Both the position numbers and the translations under genes were made by a program. A stretch of 11,796 bases of DNA from Candidatus Thorarchaeota archaeon (lineage in GTDB: Archaea > Asgardarchaeota > Thorarchaeia > Thorarchaeales > Thorarchaeaceae), in assembly GCA_016840825.1 (NCBI GenBank), contig JAEORN010000110.1, positions 1 to 11,796 on the forward strand, in the 5' to 3' direction. Shown here piece after piece: positions 1 to 5,767 of the stretch. The notes beneath the pieces are model-generated. The model was not told the DNA's origin and ran no database searches. It worked only from the letters and a program-made list of their open reading frames with translations. Each line of letters opens with the position of its first letter. Positions within the stretch are counted from its first letter, which is position 1.

Positions 1-1038
1 AACACCGACTCCTGCAAGTCCGGTATTCCGCGAACGACCATAGCGTAACCGGAATCCCCCGATACGAGAGGGGTGTGAAAAGACAGGCCGACCACCTATG
101 ACATCAGCTAGGTAATCGCTCTTGGGAGCCAACTTATTATCCGACTCAGATGTTTGTGATGACTTAGCTTTAGAGATCTTATCTGAAATGCTATCAAGCC
201 ATTCCCATCCACCAATCTCAAGACGATGAACTATTTTTGCTAGTTTTGCAGCACGTCCAACAACACCATCATTTAGGACAAGGACAGATCCGCTTCTCAC
301 TCGATTCGTTTCAATCCGCTCTAAATCTCGATTCGCAGATACCTCAAAATCCTCAGTTGGTTCTCCAGTCAACATGATGGGAAGACGTTCTGATGCAAAT
401 CGGATTAGGTCGGGATAAACATTGTATTGAAGGTGTACATTTCTGGCATAGAGTTCGACTTCTTCTAAAGATCTCTCGACTTCATCTACAGTTGCTTTGA
501 AAGAAGGCAGCTCTAATACTTGCCTAACATAATCAGCTACAAGAACGGTAACTGCGGCTTCAGTACCTCCGGCAGCTCGAATTGGACCAGCTAGATATAG
601 TGCAAGATATCGATCAGATCCAGATCCTCTAATACGCACCTTGGAGATTCCTTCGAGAGGCGCAGCAGTAATGCTTTCAGTGAGAATAGCAAGAGCGACT
701 CGAACAGCCTTATCTGCAGCCTTTTCAGGATCAGTGATCCCTCCAAGTTCTCCTATAGCAATCTCCCGAGCGACAATAAAGGCAACTTCCTCTCTGGCCT
801 TGTCGACCTGTAGCTCACGGATTCGTTTTGCTACACCCTCAGGACCATCCAAGGTCGCTTCAACCCTAGCAGCTACATCATGTGCTGGGGGTATCTCTAC
901 TTTGACTGATGGGTCATATCCTTTGGCTTTCGCTTCCTCTGCCACCTTATAGATTCTCGCTACTTCATCACTAAGTGATTGGAAATAGATTCCATATGCG
1001 ATACTATGTTTTGGTAATGTTGGAGCGTCATCGGACAA
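1..1038 (-). CDS. polC: DNA polymerase D large subunit (DP2), N-terminal 346 residues, cut by window edge
   Basis: Catalytic large subunit of the archaeal two-subunit replicative polymerase PolD, which acts with the DP1 exonuclease subunit. The minus strand is open for 346 codons from the left edge to a TTG at 1038-1036. The translation carries DP2 signatures: a YDPSVKVEIP segment (residues 41-50), AVRVALAILTESI (111-123), GPIRAAGGTEAAV (151-163) and FSHPSRIGGFRLRYG (320-334). Spacing matches what I recall of Pyrococcus DP2. The rest, including the active-site region, lies outside. The start is inferred: an in-frame TGA lies five codons upstream, no ATG or GTG occurs before the conserved region, and a weak GTGA ribosome site (positions 1045-1048) precedes the TTG. 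The gene is divergent from RPA, another replication protein. The family call is very secure; the exact start is moderately so. Confidence 0.95.
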   Translation of the reverse strand, partial: MSDDAPTLPKHSIAYGIYFQSLSDEVARIYKVAEEAKAKGYDPSVKVEIPPAHDVAARVEATLDGPEGVAKRIRELQVDKAREEVAFIVAREIAIGELGGITDPEKAADKAVRVALAILTESITAAPLEGISKVRIRGSGSDRYLALYLAGPIRAAGGTEAAVTVLVADYVRQVLELPSFKATVDEVERSLEEVELYARNVHLQYNVYPDLIRFASERLPIMLTGEPTEDFEVSANRDLERIETNRVRSGSVLVLNDGVVGRAAKLAKIVHRLEIGGWEWLDSISDKISKAKSSQTSESDNKLAPKSDYLADVIGGRPVFSHPSRIGGFRLRYGRSRNTGLAGVGV

Positions 1039-1165
1039 GTTTGGTCACTTCATCATTAATGTGTTTACGTCTTTTGTCTTTTGGCATAGTATCGTTCGAT
1101 GTGACTCAAGGTACTTGTATTGAGCGCGAACAGAATAGGATGACTCATCGATTACGAGTAGTGAG

Positions 1166-1173
1166 CTTTAAAG
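1166..1173. promoter_or_regulatory. Palindromic TATA box between divergent polD and RPA genes
   Basis: CTTTAAAG is a perfect 8-bp palindrome. For the RPA gene it predicts transcription starting near 1195 and a leader of about 28 bases before the ATG at 1224. Because it is symmetrical, the same box could also drive polD in the other direction, with a leader of roughly 100 bases. Inferred from sequence only; no separate minus-strand TATA box is clearly better. Confidence 0.45.
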
Positions 1174-1223
1174 GCATCGTGCAGAACACATCTATGACTG
1201 AATGGTCATGAACTTCATCTTGG

Positions 1224-3386
1224 ATGGGAAGTATTGTGCTAACCCTTGAGGAAACTATTGAATTGATCCGGAAGCATTTGCCTGAATACGATAGAAAGGC
1301 CATTATGGAAATGGTCAATGAGAAGCGTCAGGAGCTTGGACCGGAGGTTGTAAATGAAGAATCAGCAGCAATGATTGTTGCCAGAGAATTGGGAATTGAT
1401 TTGCAGCAAGTATCAACCCGCTCACGCCAAAAAATCGAAGATATTTCAGAAACAGATCGCAATGTGATTCTTTCTGCGAAGGTCGTTCATATTGGAACTG
1501 TCAGAACGTTTGCACGGAAGGATAGTGGCGAAGGTAAGGTAGCTAGTGTTACTGTAGCTGATGAAACAGGACAGATACGTGTTGCACTTTGGGATGATAT
1601 GACACGAGCAGTATCTGAAGGCGCAGTATCCATTGGCGATATCATACAGATTAGGGGTGCCTACGTACGAAAAGGAATGAAAGATCAGCTCGAGTTGAAT
1701 CTTGGCAGAACTGGAGGTATCAAGATATTCGAAGAGCATGAGATAGAGGATCTTGATATTAAAGTAGGAGAGCCGAAGTCTAATTCTATCAACGAACTTG
1801 CAGAGAACATGTTCGATCTGACTCTTACAGTGAAGGTGGAAAGGAAATTCAGACTCTCTACATTTACAAGGCAAAGTGATGGAACCGAAGGAAAAGTCCT
1901 AAGTATGGTGGTGGGAGATGATACAGGAACTACTCGACTTGTCTTCTGGGATGATCACGCTGAAACAGCAGATCAGATTAAGGAAGGAGAGGTAATTCGG
2001 GTTTCTGGAGTGATGACCAGACCAGGTAGAAATGAGGGCGAGTTAGAGGTCCATTTGAGTCGGAACTCACAGATTGAGAGGAATCTCAAAGTCAAGATAG
2101 ATGTCGCCGAAGACACTAGTGCTACAAGTTCGGCAGAGCCGTTAGGGCGAAAACAGATCAAGGAAATGAAGGTCGGGATGCGAGACGTAGATCTTGAGGC
2201 GAAAGTCCTTCAAATCTTCCCACCAAACGAGTTCGAACGTGATGGAGAACCTGGGCAGGTTCAAAACATAGTCGTCGCTGATGAGTCTGAAAAATCAGTT
2301 CGCGTTGCTTTCTGGCATGAGGATGTTGAAAGAATCAAGAAACTCAAAGAAGGAGATGTCATTCGAGTCAAGCACGGTTATGTGAAGAAAGGATACAGAG
2401 ATGACATCGAATTCGGGGTTGGAAGGAACGCTGAGATAGAGATCAATCCGAAAGGGAGTAAGCTCTCATCATTGGATATTCAAGCATCTGTAGCAGGGCC
2501 TGCATCTTCAAGTGAGCCAGTTGGTAGAGTCAAGATTGAGGATATGCAAATTGGAATGCGTGATGTGGATATTGAGGGGAAAGTGTATAGGATATTCCCG
2601 CCAAATCAATTTGAACGGGATGGAGAGCCAGGACAAGTCCAGAATATCATCATAGCTGACGAGTCTGGAAAGTCCATTAGAGCTGCGTTCTGGAATGAGG
2701 ATGTAGACAAGATAAAGGACCTAACAGAAGGTGATGTGATTAAAGTCACTCATGGCTATATCAAGAAGGGGTATAGAGATGACATCGAATTTGGTGTTGG
2801 GCGGAACTCTGAGATAAAGGTCAATCCAAAGGGAAGTGACCTTTCCGATCTGAAGATAGAAGGCGAGAGATTCACTCCAGTAGTCCTAGGACAACGGACT
2901 CTCATAGCGGATATCGATGAGAACTCTGAGGGAGATACGCTTGAGGTGTGTGGAATAATCGTTGCAATTGGTCAGAATAGTCCTGTCTATCCAGCATGTC
3001 CTGAGTGCAGAAAGAAGGTTGAGTTTGGTGATGAAAGCTTCGTCTGCAAAGAGCATGGAAACGTAGAGCCTGAGTACCGGATGCTCTACAAGATTACAAT
3101 AGACGATGGCTCTGGACCTATCAGGGCTACTCTCTTCGGAAAGGCAGGTGAAGAGCTTCTTGGTATGACAGCCGCTGAAGCACAGGCATTGATTGACAAA
3201 TCCAAGAACGATAAGATGCCAATCGAGAGGAATTCGGATCGTATTCTAGGCAGCTATGTCGTAGTAAAGGGACGGGTCACAAAGTACAAGGACTCCCTCG
3301 ACATAACAGCATCGGACCTTTCATTTGCAGATCCAGTGAAAGAGATCGCTCGAATGAAGGAAAGTGTCGAGAGCTACCTCGACTAA
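1224..3386 (+). CDS. Replication protein A-like single-stranded DNA-binding protein, five OB folds with zinc finger
   Basis: Binds and protects single-stranded DNA in replication, recombination and repair. A helical N-terminal segment (about 1-65) is followed by OB folds recognisable by a repeated strand: VTVADETGQIRVALWDD in OB1, MVVGDDTGTTRLVFWDD in OB2, then near-identical copies in OB3 (block 306-419) and OB4 (432-545). A fifth, C-terminal fold (about 560-710) holds a C-x2-C...C-x2-H zinc finger: C592, C595, C608, H611. Long multi-OB RPAs ending in a zinc-containing OB fold are known from methanogens and other archaea; 720 residues is at the large end. ATG 1224 was chosen because the helical segment starts there and a TATA box lies about 55 bases upstream; there is no clear ribosome site. 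The stop overlaps that of the convergent desulfurase. Function is well supported; whether it works alone or with partner subunits cannot be told. Confidence 0.93.
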   Translation: MGSIVLTLEETIELIRKHLPEYDRKAIMEMVNEKRQELGPEVVNEESAAMIVARELGIDLQQVSTRSRQKIEDISETDRNVILSAKVVHIGTVRTFARKDSGEGKVASVTVADETGQIRVALWDDMTRAVSEGAVSIGDIIQIRGAYVRKGMKDQLELNLGRTGGIKIFEEHEIEDLDIKVGEPKSNSINELAENMFDLTLTVKVERKFRLSTFTRQSDGTEGKVLSMVVGDDTGTTRLVFWDDHAETADQIKEGEVIRVSGVMTRPGRNEGELEVHLSRNSQIERNLKVKIDVAEDTSATSSAEPLGRKQIKEMKVGMRDVDLEAKVLQIFPPNEFERDGEPGQVQNIVVADESEKSVRVAFWHEDVERIKKLKEGDVIRVKHGYVKKGYRDDIEFGVGRNAEIEINPKGSKLSSLDIQASVAGPASSSEPVGRVKIEDMQIGMRDVDIEGKVYRIFPPNQFERDGEPGQVQNIIIADESGKSIRAAFWNEDVDKIKDLTEGDVIKVTHGYIKKGYRDDIEFGVGRNSEIKVNPKGSDLSDLKIEGERFTPVVLGQRTLIADIDENSEGDTLEVCGIIVAIGQNSPVYPACPECRKKVEFGDESFVCKEHGNVEPEYRMLYKITIDDGSGPIRATLFGKAGEELLGMTAAEAQALIDKSKNDKMPIERNSDRILGSYVVVKGRVTKYKDSLDITASDLSFADPVKEIARMKESVESYLD
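2139..2858 (+). repeat. Tandem in-frame duplication of an OB fold inside the RPA gene
   Basis: Residues 306-419 (bases 2139-2480) and 432-545 (2517-2858) are two copies with a 378-base, 126-codon period and no gap in my hand alignment. I count about 83 identical residues of 114 (roughly 73%). Identical stretches include ERDGEPGQVQN and KKGYRDDIEFGVGRN. The other OB folds in the protein are far more diverged, so this looks like a later duplication within the gene. Confidence 0.9.
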
Positions 3387-4624
3387 GAAGAGGCCTCAAT
3401 GAGGGCTCTCATGCCCTCTAAGAAGGTCTCTACATCCTTCTTGTTATTGTAAAGATAGAAGCTTGCTCGTGCAGTTCCTCGAGTGGGATTGATGCCTAGT
3501 TGATAGTGGAAGGGACCCACACAATGCCAACCTGAGCGAACCATCACATTATATTGCTCATTCAGGAAGGTAGCTACATCATGAGCGGATTCAACAGTGT
3601 CCACGTTGAACGTTACTAGACCTGTCTTGATGTTGATGTCAGTCGTACCGATTATCTGGACATGATCCATGTCCATGAGCTCCTTTAGGGCAATAGACAA
3701 CAGAGAGCGTTCGTGTCGCTCTATCTCATGCATACCAAGACTCTGAAGATATTCTGCTGCCGCACCAGCACCAATAGCACCGGCATAGTTCTGGAGACCT
3801 GCCTCGTATTTTTCAGGAGGTGGGAGATACTCGGGGATGATTTGTCCATCTATGTACTTCACATCACTGACCGTATCGCCACCATGCATGAACATATCCA
3901 TGGCCTTCAAATGCTCCTCTTTCCCATAGAGCACACCCATACCAGTTGGTCCGCACATCTTATGGACGGATATAGCTGAGAAATCAACATCAAAGGCTTG
4001 AACGTCAAGGGGGTGGTGGGGAACGTATTGTGCATCATCCGACATGACAAGTGTCCCTTTATCGTGTGCTATCTCCACGATTTCCTTCAGAGGCGCGACT
4101 GTTCCAGTTACATTAGATGAGTGAACGACTGACACAAGACTGGTGTTTGAATCGATTGCATTCTTCCATACCTCAAGATCGAAAGTTCCATCCGGATTTG
4201 CTTCAACAATCTCGATGGGATGACCATCGCGTCTTGCACGTTCAACGAAGGGTAATGAGCCACTATGATGCTCAAGGGAGGTGGTAAGTATCTTAGACCC
4301 TTTGGGGAGTTTCGCACAACGTGCTACTATGTTCAGAGACTCGGTCGCATTACGTGTCCATATTATCTCCTCTAGTTCAGCTGCGTTGATGAACTTGGCA
4401 AACTTACCTCGAGCTGCCTTGTATGCATTGGAAGCCTCCTCTCCAAGCTTGTGGATGCTTCGGCCGCCACACGCTGGAAATTGCTCGTAGTACTCATTCA
4501 TGGCTGCAATGACTTGTTTAGGCTTTAATGCCATACATGCGCTGTCTAGGTATACCAGTGGTTTGCCATTGATCATGCGTTTTAAAACTGGAAAGTCTTC
4601 TCTAATACGGTCCCAATCAGTCAT
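3383..4624 (-). CDS. SufS-like cysteine desulfurase (class V PLP aminotransferase fold)
   Basis: PLP enzyme expected to remove sulfur from cysteine, giving alanine and a protein persulfide for iron-sulfur clusters or other thiolation. The 413 residues match SufS length. Visible landmarks are EHHSGSLPF (118-126) with the cofactor-stacking histidine, SDDAQ (195-199) with D196 and Q199, the PLP lysine K222 in SVHKMCGPTGMG, and the catalytic-loop cysteine C368 in RSGWHCVGP, followed by GTARASFYLYN. Atypical points are LDSACMALKP near residue 30, where SufS usually has small non-Cys residues, and ACGGRSIH (51-58) in place of the usual NVHRGVH type. ATG 4624 lies six bases after the stop of the upstream winged-helix gene, so the two are probably co-transcribed. 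No SufBCD or IscU is in view. A related selenocysteine lyase or another class V enzyme cannot be excluded, but C368 favours desulfurase. Confidence 0.88.
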   Translation of the reverse strand: MTDWDRIREDFPVLKRMINGKPLVYLDSACMALKPKQVIAAMNEYYEQFPACGGRSIHKLGEEASNAYKAARGKFAKFINAAELEEIIWTRNATESLNIVARCAKLPKGSKILTTSLEHHSGSLPFVERARRDGHPIEIVEANPDGTFDLEVWKNAIDSNTSLVSVVHSSNVTGTVAPLKEIVEIAHDKGTLVMSDDAQYVPHHPLDVQAFDVDFSAISVHKMCGPTGMGVLYGKEEHLKAMDMFMHGGDTVSDVKYIDGQIIPEYLPPPEKYEAGLQNYAGAIGAGAAAEYLQSLGMHEIERHERSLLSIALKELMDMDHVQIIGTTDINIKTGLVTFNVDTVESAHDVATFLNEQYNVMVRSGWHCVGPFHYQLGINPTRGTARASFYLYNNKKDVETFLEGMRALIEASS

Positions 4625-4630
4625 CTTGGA

Positions 4631-4864
4631 TCAATCCTTAACAAGTTGCCATCGATAGCCGCCCTTACCAAATTTCTTGGATATCAGTCCCTGTCCCACG
4701 AGCTGGTTAGCTGCTACGACAAAAGTATCGCCACCAGCACAATCTGTACATAGATCAGCATACTTAGGATTTCTTGCACGTTCAAGTATCTCTGAAGTCG
4801 TTAGATTGTCTTCTTCTTCAAGAATGGTAAGTACACATTGGGCGTTTCTTGATAGGTCGGACAT
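4631..4864 (-). CDS. Small winged-helix-like protein with a Cys-x-x-Cys pair
   Basis: A 77-residue protein starting MSDLSRNAQC. Its LTTSEILERA segment looks like a helix-turn-helix. A CTDCAGGD loop follows, then a recognition-like helix (VVAANQLVGQGLI) and a wing (KKFGKGGYRWQL), the usual order of a compact winged-helix fold. The two cysteines (39 and 42 from this ATG) sit between the helices and could bind a metal or sense redox state; that is inference. The gene ends six bases before the desulfurase start, so the pair looks like one operon, and a regulator of that enzyme is plausible. ATG 4864 is preferred to an in-frame TTG at 4879 because it keeps the whole fold; neither has a strong ribosome site. 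No family name recognised. Confidence 0.7.
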   Translation of the reverse strand: MSDLSRNAQCVLTILEEEDNLTTSEILERARNPKYADLCTDCAGGDTFVVAANQLVGQGLISKKFGKGGYRWQLVKD

Positions 4865-4893
4865 TGTATGATTTGCCAAACATTACCAGTTAA

Positions 4894-4908
4894 GAAAGCT
4901 TCGAAAGC
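4894..4908. repeat. Short direct repeat upstream of the winged-helix/desulfurase operon
   Basis: GAAAGC, TTC, GAAAGC: two 6-base copies with a 9-base period, 30-45 bases upstream of the ATG at 4864. This is where an operator or promoter element of the minus-strand operon would lie. It may be chance. Confidence 0.25.
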
Positions 4909-4961
4909 ACAAGAATTGCCATGATAGAATCAGTGCTGGCAGTTAGCTTCACTTAACATAA

Positions 4962-4973
4962 CGCTTAAATAAA
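4962..4973 (+). promoter_or_regulatory. TATA-box promoter of the Elf1 gene
   Basis: CGCTTAAATAAA fits an archaeal TATA box with its upstream purine/GC element. It predicts a transcription start near 4993 and a leader of about 65 bases before the ATG at 5060. It is the strongest TATA match in the 195-base divergent gap 4865-5059. Confidence 0.6.
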
Positions 4974-5047
4974 CACGTTCACGGGTCAGCTCGCTCTATT
5001 TCTTTTAGGGACTGTCTATTCCCTCTTGTGCGAAATAGGCAAACATA

Positions 5048-5053
5048 GGGTGA
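5048..5053 (+). promoter_or_regulatory. Ribosome binding site of the Elf1 gene
   Basis: GGGTGA lies six bases upstream of ATG 5060 and matches the archaeal anti-Shine-Dalgarno sequence. It fixes this start. Confidence 0.7.
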
Positions 5054-5059
5054 GTAACT

Positions 5060-5311
5060 ATGGGAAGACGAAGACGACAGAAAGTACGAAGGCGCCCACA
5101 GAAAAGGATACCAGATGTATATCCATGTCCTAATTGTGGGAATACAGCAATTAAAATTGAATTATACAGAGATAATGGACTTGCGACCGTTAAGTGTGGG
5201 TCATGTATGATAGAAATGGCAATCGATTCAATTAACTCACTATCAGAACCTGTAGATGTCTACGGCGATTTTATTGACAAATTCTATAGGGCAAGAGAAG
5301 TAGAGGCTTAG
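5060..5311 (+). CDS. Transcription elongation factor Elf1 homologue
   Basis: Small zinc-ribbon factor that binds elongating RNA polymerase; in eukaryotes Elf1 helps polymerase II pass nucleosomes. The 83-residue protein begins with a very basic tail (MGRRRRQKVRRRPQKR), as in eukaryotic Elf1. A four-cysteine ribbon follows: C23 and C26 in YPCPNCGN, C46 and C49 in VKCGSCM. After it comes an acidic/aromatic segment with VDVYGDFIDKFY. The order basic tail, CxxC, 19 residues, CxxC, then the Y-x-D-F helix is typical. It has its own TATA box and a good ribosome site. The gene supports placement of the host among TACK or Asgard archaea. The main alternative is an unrelated small zinc ribbon, which the whole-length match makes unlikely. 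Confidence 0.85.
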   Translation: MGRRRRQKVRRRPQKRIPDVYPCPNCGNTAIKIELYRDNGLATVKCGSCMIEMAIDSINSLSEPVDVYGDFIDKFYRAREVEA

Positions 5312-5347
5312 AATCTGCATAGTACAGTAGTCATCATTCAGCAATGA

Positions 5348-5354
5348 TTATAAG
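5348..5354 (+). promoter_or_regulatory. TATA-like box before the 41-residue membrane protein gene
   Basis: TTATAAG within GATTATAAGC, 30-36 bases upstream of ATG 5384. It predicts a start near 5376, that is an almost leaderless message. A GGGAG ribosome-site-like sequence at 5369-5373 would be used only by transcripts reading through from Elf1. Confidence 0.4.
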
Positions 5355-5383
5355 CAGAATCTATCCGAGGGAGCGAGATTCCA

Positions 5384-5509
5384 ATGCAGCTTAGTCCTGA
5401 TTTCCTACAATCTGTATTCTTTGTCGTGCTGAGTGCACTTGGGGTATTTGCCCTAATAATAATCCTAGCCTATACTGTATATGGAACAGATCCCACAGAA
5501 GAAGATTAG
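5384..5509 (+). CDS. 41-residue single-span membrane protein, unknown function
   Basis: The open frame runs from ATG 5384 to TAG 5507-5509. It encodes a short N-terminus (MQLSPDFLQ), one strongly hydrophobic segment of about 23 residues (FFVVLSALGVFALIIILAY) and an acidic tail ending TDPTEED. Support as a real gene comes from the helix filling most of the frame, the TATA box 30 bases upstream, the GGGAG sequence ten bases before the ATG, and its fit in the 222-base gap between Elf1 and the next gene. It does not resemble Sec61-beta or SecG as I know them. No family recognised. The tail position suggests a membrane anchor or a small subunit of a membrane complex, but that is only a guess. Confidence 0.6.
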   Translation: MQLSPDFLQSVFFVVLSALGVFALIIILAYTVYGTDPTEED

Positions 5510-5519
5510 TCTTGGTTGT

Positions 5520-5524
5520 GGGAG
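5520..5524 (+). promoter_or_regulatory. Ribosome binding site that sets the start of the 77-residue gene
   Basis: GGAGG (in GGGAGGATGA, broken by a short gap) lies nine bases before ATG 5534. It argues for that ATG over the in-frame TTG at 5516, which it would overlap. Confidence 0.65.
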
Positions 5525-5533
5525 GATGACAAG

Positions 5534-5767
5534 ATGACCTCTCGACCGATTCTTCTAGTTGCTTTCGAGAACACAGCTAGTCATATTTCGAATCTTGAAG
5601 TAGTCAAGGAATGGATAGATGAACTGCTATCTGAGAGATTGTCCCTGAAAGAATGCATTTCGAAGCTTCAAGAAAGAAGTGCAGAACAAGATGTGACCTT
5701 CAGAACAGATATACGTATACTCATAAACGAAATCGAGCACATCTCACGGGAGAAGTCCTCTGGATGA
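5534..5767 (+). CDS. Uncharacterised 77-residue protein coupled to Lhr
   Basis: I do not recognise this protein. It starts MTSRPILLVAFENTASH and is then mostly charged and predicted helical (LEVVKEWIDELLSERLSLKECISKLQ... split by short loops), with one cysteine and no zinc motif, signal peptide or membrane span. A strong ribosome site precedes the ATG. Its stop TGA (5765-5767) overlaps the Lhr start ATG (5764-5766) as ATGA, so the two are very likely translated together and may function together. A small Lhr partner or regulator is the simplest guess from position alone. Confidence 0.7.
   Translation: MTSRPILLVAFENTASHISNLEVVKEWIDELLSERLSLKECISKLQERSAEQDVTFRTDIRILINEIEHISREKSSG

Noticed and set aside
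641..952. A 103-codon plus-strand frame
   Set aside because: It lies opposite the polD large-subunit gene, whose minus-strand translation carries clear family motifs. The plus-strand translation is low complexity and matches nothing.
975..1211. A 78-codon plus-strand frame across the polD-RPA gap
   Set aside because: It overlaps the polD N-terminus and the shared promoter and has no ribosome site or recognisable protein.
1446..1874. A 142-codon minus-strand frame
   Set aside because: It is antisense to OB folds 1 and 2 of RPA, and its translation has no recognisable domain.
5653..5763. A 37-residue N-terminal extension of Lhr
   Set aside because: It fully overlaps the preceding 77-residue gene in another frame. 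The ATGA junction at 5764 and the family N-terminus support the shorter protein.
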